Below, piece by piece: positions 12,873 through 23,878 of a stretch of 64,000 nucleotides of DNA (within the stretch, counting starts at the first letter, position 1; each line of letters opens with the position of its first letter). Below the pieces are notes generated by a model. That model did no database searches, was not told the DNA's origin, and saw only the letters and a list, made by a program, of their open reading frames with translations. The position numbers and the translations under genes are program-made. Source of the DNA: Pyrrhoderma lamaoense (taxonomy: Eukaryota > Basidiomycota > Agaricomycetes > Hymenochaetales > Hymenochaetaceae); NCBI GenBank assembly GCA_002794735.1, contig NBAZ01000006.1:186001-250000 (forward strand), in the 5' to 3' direction.

Positions 12873-14680
12873 CTACAGATACGCGCTAATCAAGAATCCA
12901 ACCAGAGGTAAAAGCAATGTAACCCCTAATCTGCTCTCACGAGATCTAGCAGAGTTCGATGACCCACCACCACTGCTTCCACCACCACCACTTCCCCCTG
13001 CAGAATTAGCATCAGAGCCTTCCCCTAGTAGTGTACTATTGCGAGCTTTGGAGAGTTCTTCAAATTGTGAAGCAGCGGTATCTGCATCGGTTATCTGGGA
13101 TTATCAAATTAGTCACTAGAGTATGAACATATATTACGTCGAAGTAAAGCTTACACTAAGCAGCTGAAGAGTTGGAACATCTGAGCCGCTCACAAATTCA
13201 CCAAAGTTGAAGGCCGTATAAACGTTACGTAAGAATGTATCTCCAAGTAAAAGGTCCTGTGTGTCTGAAAATAGAGCATTGTAAGATCTGAGCTCACGTC
13301 ACTTATGAGCTGACATACCTCCTTGTTCTGGATCAGAAATGATGAATCCACCAAAGCAAATAATATTCCCATTTGTATCTGTCGTCGCTTGTACGGTATC
13401 TATAGGATGAATAGGGTACTCTACTCCCCTGATAGAAATTCAGATTAAAGGAGTGTAGCTACTAGTGAACTGATTCTTCGTACCCGAATATAAAGCTAAC
13501 ATTCAAATTCGTATCACAGGGAACAATCACAGTCCCGTCGTTCGAAAGCTGTGCACCCACGACGTTGCCATAAATCGCATCACCATAAGCAGACGGAATC
13601 TGCGCCAAACTTGTTCCAGAATCGATGTTAGCAAGTGTCTGTGTACTACTTTGTCCGGGTACAGCACTATATCGTAAGGCTAATCAACAACATAAATCGG
13701 AAGGGAAACGGAAAATCTTCACATACAATACACTGTTTCCTGTCACTTTTTGCCCATTTACAACCATACCATCCATCAATACTATCCAACGCTCAGTATC
13801 AGCAATTACATCAATTTTATTACTGTTTTGAATTCCAGATAAGGACGAGTTCGAGGCGAATTCACCAATGGTAAACACACCACCACCCGTTGCGGCTGTA
13901 TCATCTGACCGCGAAAGAGCAAATGTAATAAATGGTTCAGTAGACGATGAGTCGAAAATGTTGGAAAGGAATGGCTGTCCATTGAGGGAGCTAGCTTGCT
14001 GATGGATATCAGAGAATATTCTCGACAAAAGGGGTCTAGAAATGATATTAATATATAATTGTAATTTCAATATGATATATACTAACGGTCCAAGACCAAG
14101 GAGCCCCTTGTCATTCAATGTTGTCGCATTTGTTCCGGGAGCAGATACTAATTAGTACAGTTAGAATAAGTAAACTAGTCAAGTCAGATATTGAACGCAA
14201 TACACGTACTGAACGCCTGTTTAGTTGTAAAATCACCAAGTGTAACATCTCCTATTAATACTTTTCCAGAGGCAACAGTGCCATCCCTGAGATTTAAGTG
14301 ACAAAGATAGGCGGTTCTATAATCAGCCCAAACTTGAATGTGCGAACAACATACCCGTAAGTGATCGTACTTTCTACTCCAGTATCCTCGAAGCTACTCA
14401 AATCTAATCCAGTTGTATCAAGCCATAAATCCGAGCTGCCTGTATCGAGCTGCACTACAAATGTTTGACCAGCGACTTTTAGGTCTGCTGTGTAGATCAC
14501 ATCATTTTCATTCTCAAATGTAAAAGTATCATCTGAGGCTTGGTCTTTGCTCGTTCCAAAGGAGAGACGGGATGTCGAGGACGATATTGCTGAGAAGGGG
14601 ACCGACACCGCTGCTACTGGTCTCAGAATACTAACAAGACCGGATCCTATCAAAGAAACGGATAAAAATCGAGACTTCAT
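12873..14680 (-). CDS. Secreted, probably GPI-anchored aspartic protease (peptidase A1)
   Basis: Eight exons: 14355-14680, 14210-14286, 14087-14147, 13727-14035, 13484-13666, 13319-13428, 13155-13264 and 12873-13094. All phases agree, giving 465 residues. A signal peptide (about residues 1-25) precedes a short pro-region. The first catalytic motif is LDTGSSDLW and the second NIDSGTS, the pair expected of pepsin-fold enzymes. LLLGDTFLRNVY near the end is the usual A1 C-terminal motif. The tail is a Gly/Ser linker followed by a hydrophobic end (LLLPLVGFLISAYL) with no basic residues after it, which is typical of GPI attachment. It is therefore yapsin-like: bound to membrane or wall and cleaving proteins outside the cell. 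The neighbouring upstream gene is also a secreted hydrolase. Confidence 0.92.
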
Positions 14681-15010
14681 CGCTCAGCGAGAAGGGGCAA
14701 GAAAAAAACACAACGGAAAAGAAAGAATATAAAGAGAGCGAGCGGGCCTGGGAGTGGAAAGACGTTCACAATAGCATCCAGTGCGTTTAAAAAAGAGGCG
14801 TGGTTGTGTCCAGAACGCCCACGGTGTACACACGCACAGAGCTCAAATTAATCACATCAAGAATTGGCATCGCATAGACTAAAAATAGATATTGTTGCTG
14901 ATTGGATCATGAGAATAATAGAACAGTCCACCGTCGCTAGGGAAATCAGAGTTGTATCGATAGACGACCGACAAAAACCAAGGGTACAGATACATGACTC
15001 GCATTATTAA

Positions 15011-15036
15011 ATGTGTATGTACATGTACATGTACGT
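15011..15036. repeat. Short palindromic TACATG repeat
   Basis: A self-complementary array of tandem GTACAT units lies in the 646-bp gap between the protease start and the ribonuclease stop. A similar ATGTACATGTAC motif occurs near 57430. The function is unknown; it could be chance in AT-rich DNA. Confidence 0.4.
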
Positions 15037-15325
15037 CGATACGCATCTAGATGGATGTAAAATGGAACTTTGATGAATATTTCGTTCTTCTGAAATAACC
15101 ATGATATCATGATAAAAGCGCTCTGAGGCTGAGATTAAGTACATTCGTATTTATTAGCACAGCATCAATTGCTAAGGAGGGAATTGAGGTTAAACTTTGT
15201 GTGAATATAGACCAGTGTTTTGCATCGGCGAAAAGATCTTTTTTGTATCATGATCCAAGATGAAGTATTGAAATTCGGATACTAGTATACGATGATTACA
15301 AAATAGGTATTTACATAATGTGGAT

Positions 15326-16006
15326 TTAGTCATTGTCACAAGCAACAAAACCATCTGTACTTGCCGCTCCGGTATGTGTTACAACGCTAGGTATGTATGA
15401 GTATCAATTTCAATATGTTTAACTACAAATAATGTATACTCACGCGCAGTACGTCCATCAGACGTGAAAACAACACGATCCGTCCCAGGAGAAACATAAT
15501 GACTTGAAGTCGAAGTGTAGATTGAACCGTCAGGCATAATTGGGAACTACACAAAATGTAGATATATCTATTAGGGAATACCAACATAGTAGATTATAAG
15601 CCCTACCTCGTACCAGGGGCCATCACCACTACACCACAGGGTTATGTGCTCATCTGGGTAACTGTTACAGATTGTATTTCTTTTAGGCTTTCCTTACAAA
15701 CTGAAGTACAATGCAACTCACTCATAGTACTGGTGTGGATAATCATCTACATTACTCAATACGTAGCTCGATTCTTATGAGAACAAACAGCACTCTTACC
15801 TGGGAAGTTGCCTTCATCCATATCTCTTACACCAGCATCTATAGCAGCAGTTATTGCAGAGACGGTATAACGATTATCTCCACAGGTCACCACACCAGAT
15901 GGAAGTGATTGTTTCGAGGCATTAGCCTGGATGGAGAAGATACTAAGCAAAACGATAGGAAGAAAAGCATGATTAGAGGTAACAAGAAACTTGGTCCAAT
16001 ATTCAT
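15326..16006 (-). CDS. Secreted guanyl-specific ribonuclease, RNase T1/N1 family
   Basis: Exons: 15800-16006, 15722-15746 (25 nt), 15607-15661, 15440-15546 and 15326-15386. The mature part starts near VVTCG and shows the family in order: AITAAIDAG, then YPHQYY on the 25-nt exon, YEFPI, DRVVF and THTGA. These supply the catalytic Tyr38/His40, Glu58, Arg77 and His92 of RNase T1 numbering, so the enzyme looks active. It cleaves single-stranded RNA after G, outside the cell. The natural ATG (16006) is out of frame with a good signal peptide (FLPIVLLSIFSIQANA). A base missing near 15998, or a 41-nt intron at 15943-15983, fixes this; the repaired form has about 151 residues. Confidence 0.88.
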
Positions 16007-16029
16007 GATGGATTCACTGGAGAAAACTC

Positions 16030-16042
16030 TTCTTATATATGC
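16030..16042 (-). promoter_or_regulatory. TATA-like box of the ribonuclease gene
   Basis: On the minus strand TATATAAG lies about 25-30 bp upstream of the ATG at 16006. This fits a TATA element with a very short 5' leader and supports 16006 as the true start region. Confidence 0.45.
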
Positions 16043-16836
16043 CAGAAACATTGCATCTACTGTCTAGCTGGCTGGACTGAACTGCCATATGGAAGAATAT
16101 TCTGCACCATACGTGTCCGGTGATAGAGAGAATCGGACACATGTGGTATGACTTGACTGCCGTTATGTGTTCAAGATAGTGATGCTTCTTACTATTACAT
16201 TTTTTAGTTGAGCTCTGGAGGTGGCATAATACCGGCAAGCACTGCGACTTACTATGCAAAGAGATAAATATAGCATAGCTCGCTGCCGAAAGTCCAAGTA
16301 TAGTGGTGTCATGTCTCATTTGTAGGTTAGTGTTCTTCTTTGAGGCATCATAAGCGCCTCCGGTCTGTGAAAGCCCGATAACACGTTCGTCCGATGAATA
16401 TATTTCTCCGCACGTTCACTATTTCATTGAATTTTGCGATAATATAATATAGCGTTTTAGCAGTAAAGTCCGAGGTCTGTCTTATTATAACTCTGACAAA
16501 CTATGTACGCATACATTTCTCGAGGGCGAAGTATCCTTCGGCACTAGGCGGACTAGTACAATTCATGAGGAAAATCGATAGATAGAGCATCTGAATGATG
16601 GTGGCACTGCACCGATGGACATCCGTGAGCAGTGGGTGGATACTTTACATTAGGATACACATGCACTTAGCACTGTAAAGATGGCTGTTTATTAAGAATG
16701 AAACCTTATCTTGTTTCAATGTTTGCTTAGGCTTATATTATATAATATTGAGATCGTGGGATACAATTTCTGCTTTGGACTGAGCCCAGTAGACAATCTT
16801 CACGGATCTGAAAATAAGAAATAAGATAAATTTACC

Positions 16837-19800
16837 ATGGCCGAAGAAACGACATCGAGAAAAAGAAAGCATGAAGATGATATAGAGCTATCAGCTCATT
16901 CAAAGTAAGGGTCAATTCATAGTTGTATGCTGTCAAAAACTCATGTTCTGTCTCCTTTGCAGATCCACACTTTTCGTCTCTAATCTCCCTTATACTGCAA
17001 CTGCGACGGACTTACAAACCCTATTTTCCGACCTTGGTCCAGTAAGATCAGCTTTTGTAGTTCTTGAGGATGGTTTATCGAAGGAGTGGGATATGTCTCA
17101 TTCGCCATCAAAGAGGATGCAACTAGTGCAATGGAGACTATCGAAAAGGATGGCATAACTTTGGACGGTCGGAAATTACGGGTTCAATGGGCAGATAGAA
17201 AAGTGAGTATGTCAGACTGTCTTCCGAGTTAGGTTACTGTACTCAAGCATATACTCGTGTAGTCACGAGATAAAACAGAGAAAGACGTCTCAAAAGTCAG
17301 GACTGTAAACAAACAGCGTCCCATCGTACCGAAGTCCGAGAAGGATCCTATTGCTATACGTACTGTGATTATCTCAGGTCTACCTTCATCTATAGACCAA
17401 AAGACCCTGTGGAAGAAAGTGCGAAAGCATGAGGGAGCAGAAAATGTCGAACTTGTGAATGGAGAAGCTGGTATTGGTGAGTATTCTGGATATTATTCTT
17501 TCTCTATCCGCTGATCTTGACAATGCGATCTATAAGCAAAAGCTTTGTTTTCAAGTCCTGCTACTGCAATGCATGCAGTTGACAAACTGCATGCGCATGT
17601 TTACAAAGGCGCAATCTTGTCTGTAACCTTGAAGAAACGACTAGACACACTTTCAAAAGTGCCGATAAAAAATGATGATTCTCTTAGTTCCGTTAAGCCT
17701 AGTCGCGGGAACAGGTTGATTGTACGAAATATACCATGGAATGTAAGTAAACTACCCCATATACAAATATTCACACTAAGAAACTTTTCTAATGTAATCT
17801 TTTCGCAGATAACTGAGAAGGATCTCCGTGCACTCTTCCTTCCCTATGGACCTGTATACTCTATCAACATCCCTACTGAAAAGCCTTCTGAGAACGAAAC
17901 AGAAAATCGTAAACCTCGTGTAAGAGGTTTCGCTTTTGTGTGGTTCTATTCAAAAAAGGATGCAGAACGTGCCATACAAGGTGCGAACGGTCGTGCTGTT
18001 GTTGCTGGTGCTATCGGAGCACCCACCATGAATAAAAAGGAACGTGCGCGCTTACGGCGTCAGGCGAAGTTGAAGCTCCAGGAAAGCGGTCAAAAGGGAG
18101 AGGAGAATGAGGAGAATAATAAAGAAGAAGAAAAAGACGAAGAAAACGAGGATGCAGAGGAGAAAGAAGTGGAGGAGAGTGAAGAACCTATACCGAATAC
18201 CGGTGATCCTGAAGCTAGAATATTGGCGGTGGATTGGGCCTTAAGCAAAGAGAAATGGGAAGAGGCAAAAGCAAAAGCATCTTTGGGGTCGCAGGCCGAG
18301 GAGGTTGACAATCAAGGCAGCGACTATGACTCAAAAGAGGGGTCTGAACTGGATGCCGGAAGTAACGATAGTAGTGGAAGTGACATTGGAAATAGCGATG
18401 ACGAGAGCGAAATGGACATAGATGAGGATTCTCGCTCGGACGTAGGAGATGCACAGAAACCCGTGTTGCCACAAACAGATGTGGGCACAACTCTGTTTAT
18501 ACGAAACGTCCCCTTCGATGCCACTGAAGACGATCTGCGTGTCTTGTAAGTTTCCATTTCTCTATAATCTCGCGTTTATCCAGTTATCTTTAATATTAAT
18601 CTACAATACTTCTACCTAGATTCCGGGCCTTTGGTCCTTTGCGTTATGCAAGAATCACCGTGGATCAAAGTACAGGGCGCTCGAGGGGCACTGGTTTCGT
18701 ATGTTTCTGGAATAAGGATGATGCCGATAAAGCAATACACCAGAGCGAAATTCTAAATCGCGAATCGGGAGTGGATGCTCCAAAGAAGAACCCGTTCTCA
18801 CTTCCATCCTTGTTAACACCTGATCCTTCGTCTTCTCTTGCGCAGTCACTCGTTCTTCAAGGTCGTACACTCTTAGTATCCCGTGCTGTAACGCGTGATG
18901 ATGCCACTCGTTTGAAGGATGAGGGTGAACGAGCACGTGAGAAGGCAGACAAGCGAAATATATACCTCCTGAGAGAAGGTGTCATATTTCCAGGTATGCC
19001 TGCTGCTGAATCGCTGAGCCCCGCGGAGCTTGAGAAACGGACTGCGTCGTATAACACGCGACGTGCACTCTTAAAGTCAAATCCGGCACTTTTTGTTAGT
19101 AAGACACGCTTATCCGTACGCGGACTGCCACCATTCGTCTCAGAACGTGCTCTAAAGCGTCTCGGTATTCATGCTGTACGGGAGTTCGACTTAGAAGTCA
19201 AGAAGGGCGAACGGCAAGCTCTTAGTACTGATGAACTCGCCGCTGACGTAGACGATCAGGGGAAAGTCGATGAAGAGGCAAAAAAGAAAAGGAAGCGAGA
19301 AAAGGGAGGTCGCGATACGGGGGTAAAGCAAGCAAAGATAGTCCGCCAGGCAGACAGGGTGGATGCGTTGACAGGAAAAGGAAAGAGTAGAGGCTATGGA
19401 TTCCTTGAAATGCAACGCCATACCGATGCACTTCGCGTTCTCCGTTGGGCAAATAATAACCCTGATGTGGGGTCAATCTTTCGGGATTGGTGGAAGACGG
19501 AGATTGAGGAGCTGATCAAGTCAGGTGATAAGAATGATAAAAAAGGTGAGACAGAGGACACGTTGATGAAGCGCCTTAAAAGCGAGCTGGAGCACCTGGA
19601 GTCTGAGGAAGGGCGGAAAAATAAAAAGACACTTGTTATTGAGTTCTCTATTGAAAACGCACAAGTCATAAACAGGCGCAAAGAGAAAATCGAGGTGAGT
19701 CTACTTTAAAGCTTTGTTATGCATTTCGAATGTAAACTAAATGTCTACAAGTCCTCAAAGGTCACGTCGAGGACATCTTCATCCACACGTCCGGATCAAG

Positions 19801-19985
19801 TGGTTGAGTCGCGACCTCAAAAACGGCAGAAAATCAATAAAAATGATGGAACAAGATCACATCTGACCTCGCCTTCGATACGGGAGAAATCGAAAGATGT
19901 TGAAAAATCAGGGACTCGGAATGAGCTTGGAAGTATTATTGGGCGAAAACGAAAAATACGAAAGATAAAAGGGAAAGCAAAGTAG
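16837..19985 (+). CDS. NOP4: NOP4/RBM28-like nucleolar multi-RRM protein (one-base frameshift at ~17083)
   Basis: Seven exons: 16837-16904, 16963-17202, 17263-17476, 17537-17742, 17809-18545, 18620-19694 and 19752-19985. They sum to a whole number of codons (924 residues) only if one base is added near 17083. There RRM1 breaks between VVLEDG and GVGYVSFA. Clear RRM cores follow: LFVSNLPY (RRM1), VIISGLP (degenerate), LIVRNIPWN with RGFAFVWF, LFIRNVPFD with RGTGFVCF, and LSVRGLPPF with GYGFLEM. A long acidic linker (E/D/K/S-rich, around 18100-18430) separates the central RRMs, as in yeast Nop4p. The C-terminus is basic. It is known to be required for 60S pre-rRNA processing in the nucleolus. 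Divergent to the ribonuclease gene. Confidence 0.9.
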
Positions 19986-20622
19986 ATGTACAGATATAGC
20001 TACATATTATGGACAAGTTTCGGCCATAAATTGAGAAGATGATTTTTGTCTGCTTCGATTCGATTTATGAAATTCTGGTCAAAGATTGTGCTTTTGTAGT
20101 CTAATTGGGAAGTAAGCCATATTTGGTATGCCGATGATGATTGCCGAGACAAATTCACATTCAGCAGAAATATTGACACAGCCTAATCACGACTGTGGAT
20201 GGAATTGACAACGACAAGGACCGACATAATTTTTCCTACAAGAGAGACGGCTTTCGCAATGGCTTGCTCGCTGTGAGTTCGAGGTCTTAACGACGTCTAG
20301 CATGATCAATAGGTGATTGGTAAACGGATCTTGTCTTTCCAAACATAACAATTCTTTGCTGTCGTGTTCTGTTTCCAGCGAGGTCTCGGTCTCTACTACT
20401 AGCGTTCCTTGTTACTCTTTTGTCCTCTAACACCCACCTCCATCCAACCTTACTTGTACTCTTTTTTCTCTCTTCTGCTTCTTATCTACAATACAAACGA
20501 CATCCAGACCAACGATACACATAATATACTATATATTTCTCGCATCGAGCCCGCATTCACTTAGCTTCATTGATCGTGGCACTTTCGTCTCATTCGACTC
20601 AACTCGAAAGAAATTTACCACC
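19986..20622. promoter_or_regulatory. Promoter and 5' leader region of the second C2H2 gene
   Basis: The gap between tandem genes. From about 20390 to 20500 the plus strand is C/T-rich, the usual fungal initiator context, and it continues to the start codon, which has a good context (ACCACCATGG). No other gene is seen. Confidence 0.4.
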
Positions 20623-22623
20623 ATGGCTTCCACACCAGTTCAATCTGGCTTGACAGCTTTATTTAGCTTGTCTGATGCCGCCGCAACAGCAGCACCAATG
20701 CCTATCGTGCTGGACGCAGACGGCCTTTCTGAAACTGCATTAACAACAAACGGAAATTCCATTGCTAGAAGTCTCAAGGATTCAAAGGCGAATGTGCTCA
20801 AGCACAGGCGTCTGAGCTCTACAGGCCAGACTCGTCGTCGGATGAGTGATGCTCGAAATGCTGTCTCCAGACCCAAGTGCGTCTCCCATCTCTTTTCTGC
20901 ATTCTTGAACCCCCTTCCCACACCGAATCACCCCATTCTTATCTATACTATACTTTTTTTTCATTTGATCACTGACTCCTGACTTGTTCATCCCCCTCTT
21001 ACAAACCTTATCCAGTCCTGCAAGTTTGTCTGCAGCGTCTACTCTTGCCTCGTTATCTGCTTTGACCCTCACGCCATCGGGTATTACTGCATCCGTACCA
21101 ACACCCAATAACTTGCACAGCCACCGCGGCCGCTCACAGTCGTCCACAAATGGACAAGGGCAAGGGCAATTTTTATCTACCTCCTATGAGGATGGTAGTC
21201 CTCCCCCAAATTTACCAATCGGAGGATACGCTTCATCAGTTCCTACTCAAGGGCTCGCCCAGGATATAGGCGATGGGGAAGTGGATGTTGAAGACTACGA
21301 AGATGACGCTGTGTCCATCAACGGTTCATCAAAGAAGGTTACGAAAGGTGCAAAAGTAAAGAAGCGTACAATCTTCCAGTGTGAAAGCTGTTCGAAGGTA
21401 AGCTCTTCCTAAGACAACCATATAACATCTCACGAATCCTTGTCACTTAGGTTTATCGTCATCCATCTTGTTTAGTCAAGCATCGATGGGAACATTCTCC
21501 TCATTGGCGGGAAGCGAGTAAATTTTTACTTTCCAAGCATCAACAAGTACAACTACTTGAAGTTCGTCTACAATAAGCTGTAATTTTTAATTAGGTTCTA
21601 ATTGTATGCTTTAGGCTGCCACAATTCTCAGTCATCTCGGACCCAGTACTTCGCTTCCTGATGATCGCAGCCTTTGGCCTTCTTACGTTTCAGGTGGTGT
21701 TCTCCCTCCTCCCTCACGTGCAAATGCCTCTGCAATGAATCCACTCACGACACCATCCCTTTCATCTCGACCAAATTTAAAGAGCTCCTCCGTACCTAGT
21801 CCTGGTATGCTTGGTGCGAGGATGGATCGTACTCGGTCAGGTTCCGTTGCTTCGTCAACTTCTACCTCTACATCTGGTCCTCGATTACATGACTATATGA
21901 TTAAACGTAGTGACGAAATCACTCAAATTAGACCTGGTCTACTTGCACAGCCAACACCCACTCAACACTCTCCGATTGCCCGTGTAGTCAGTGGTGGAAG
22001 CATCTCCCCCTATAATTTATCTGATCAAGCCCCGCCTGTCAAGCCTCAGCCGATGTCAGTTCCCGCAAATACTGGACAAAATGTGTTTTCCGGATATCGT
22101 AATGGAAACGGAAGTACTGCTGACTCTCTTAATGCTTCTTTCTCTGTTGAAGAGAGTACTGATGGTGTGAGCACCAATGGTGCCATCGGTGCGAGTGTGG
22201 AAAGCGGAGCAGGTTCATGGAGTGTTCCTCACTCGGATATTCGCTCAGACAGTGTTTCCCGATCATATTCGGGATCACGATCTGAAGATGAACCCGAAGG
22301 ATCAGATATTGAAATTGACGGGGAAAACGATGTTGCGACTGATATACATGTTGAGGTCGGAGAATTTAAAGAATACAAGGAATTCAAGGACTATAGGGAC
22401 AAGGAATTTAAGAACAAAGATTATACGGATAAGGATATCAAAAGCTACAGCTTTGCTACTCGTCGTAGTGGGGGACATGAGAAAGCTCATGAGGATTCAG
22501 TTAAGAAAGAAGATATGGACGAGGGTGATGGTTGGGTAGAAATGGATATGGACGTAAGCCCTTAAACTTTTCTCGCACTGTTTATCTTTCAATAGCTGAT
22601 TCAATACATTTTCTTAGATGTAA
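20623..22623 (+). CDS. C2H2 zinc-finger protein with single finger and long disordered C-terminus
   Basis: Exons: 20623-20876, 21016-21397, 21451-21561, 21615-22553 and 22618-22623, giving 563 residues. The last exon codes only Met-stop. One canonical finger, C-x2-C-x12-H-x3-H, lies near residues 206-226 and is split by an intron. It is followed by a conserved-looking WREASKFLLSKHQQVQLLEA helix and AATILSHLGP. The rest is S/T/P/N-rich. Near the C-terminus are an acidic patch and an imperfect K-E/D-F/Y repeat (around 22360-22440) made of KE, KD and KDY units. This single-finger-plus-helix layout is seen in other fungal proteins of unknown target, so it is probably a nuclear regulator. Kozak context is strong. 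Confidence 0.85.
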
Positions 22624-23878
22624 GAACTAAGCTGGATTTTTTTCGACGTGTAATATACACTTTCTTGGGCTGTTTGATATTTTCTTCAATGTTTTATCTG
22701 CTCTATTATTCGTCCGTTTGTTTTGCGTAAATTGCACTGCAATCTTCTTTATATCCACTTCTTATAAATATATGGTTCTTTTCCCGTCCTTTCTTTCGCT
22801 TGAAGGAAACCCTTGACAAAACCATATTCAACCCTTACCCCTCAATGAACAACTGCAATGCTCTTTTGTGTTTTCTTCCCTTTGACCCTCCGCAAAGCTG
22901 TCACACATTATCATCATCCCTCTGTCTTATCTCCGCAATATCGTTAGTTAACAAAGTAGGTTTACGTGGTTTAATTTTACTACTCTTGTCATGTAAATAT
23001 TGAAGTGGAAGTGCATATTATCTCTTAACTCCCTCTTTTCTTGTTTTTTGAAATTCCCTTTGTCCTCTTTTTTTATCCTTGTATAATCCTTTGTTGTAAC
23101 AATGTAAACAAATGAGTTTAAAGTTAACGTCACATCTTCGAGTGGGAATACGTAAGTCCGTGCTATACATATTGATTTGATATTCGTTCTATACTAGACA
23201 TAAATCAGTATTATAGATGTGCAGAAAGCTGCACTTTGCATCGAGGTTTCATTCATGAAGCGGTGGAAGCGTTTGAGATCTTTCTTCTGCTGAGTGGTTG
23301 CCCGAATGGGACTATAATCTCACGAATAGAACAGCATTGTAATCAGTCACATTGAAGTGTATTCATCTTGTGATGCTTTCCCACGAATATACGGAACTTA
23401 ATCATAGCTGTCACGTAATTAATCAAGTTTTGTATACAAGTACCTTTCCTGATGGTTTGTGACGAACTTTTGCTTTCATTGATGGGCTTGACTTGGCTCA
23501 GATACAAGCCTCTGATCTTCTAAGGTTTACACTGAGGGGAATTGCGCAAATACATGAGTAAGAGAAGACGCACTGGTTTCTTATATTATGCAACTTCTTC
23601 AATGAAACGATGAAAAAACCGGATGCACTTCTTACATTAATTGAGGATAAATCAACACGTACTATCCTCTGCCTCTTGAATATAGCTTCTCTTTCTAAGT
23701 GGAGATATACTTGCCCTCTTTACAGTTCTTCGTTGTTGCCACAAATATTAGTTTCTACGAATCGCGAACTTGCGTCATAAGGGCTAAAGCCTTCGTAGGG
23801 CATATATAAGTGATGGTGTAGAAGATACTTCTGTATCTTTGACTCACTCTTGTTTACCTACATGAAATATCGGAAGAG
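22624..23878. other. Intergenic boundary between housekeeping and accessory regions
   Basis: No gene supported. The first 400 bases are T-rich on the plus strand and probably contain the C2H2 3' UTR. After about 23150 the sequence is ordinary AT-rich upstream DNA of the first MFS gene. Confidence 0.45.

Noticed and set aside
16014..16319. 101-codon minus-strand ORF upstream of the ribonuclease
   Set aside because: It overlaps the TATA-like box and ends before the ATG. It was considered as a 5' exon, but no donor/acceptor pair joins it.
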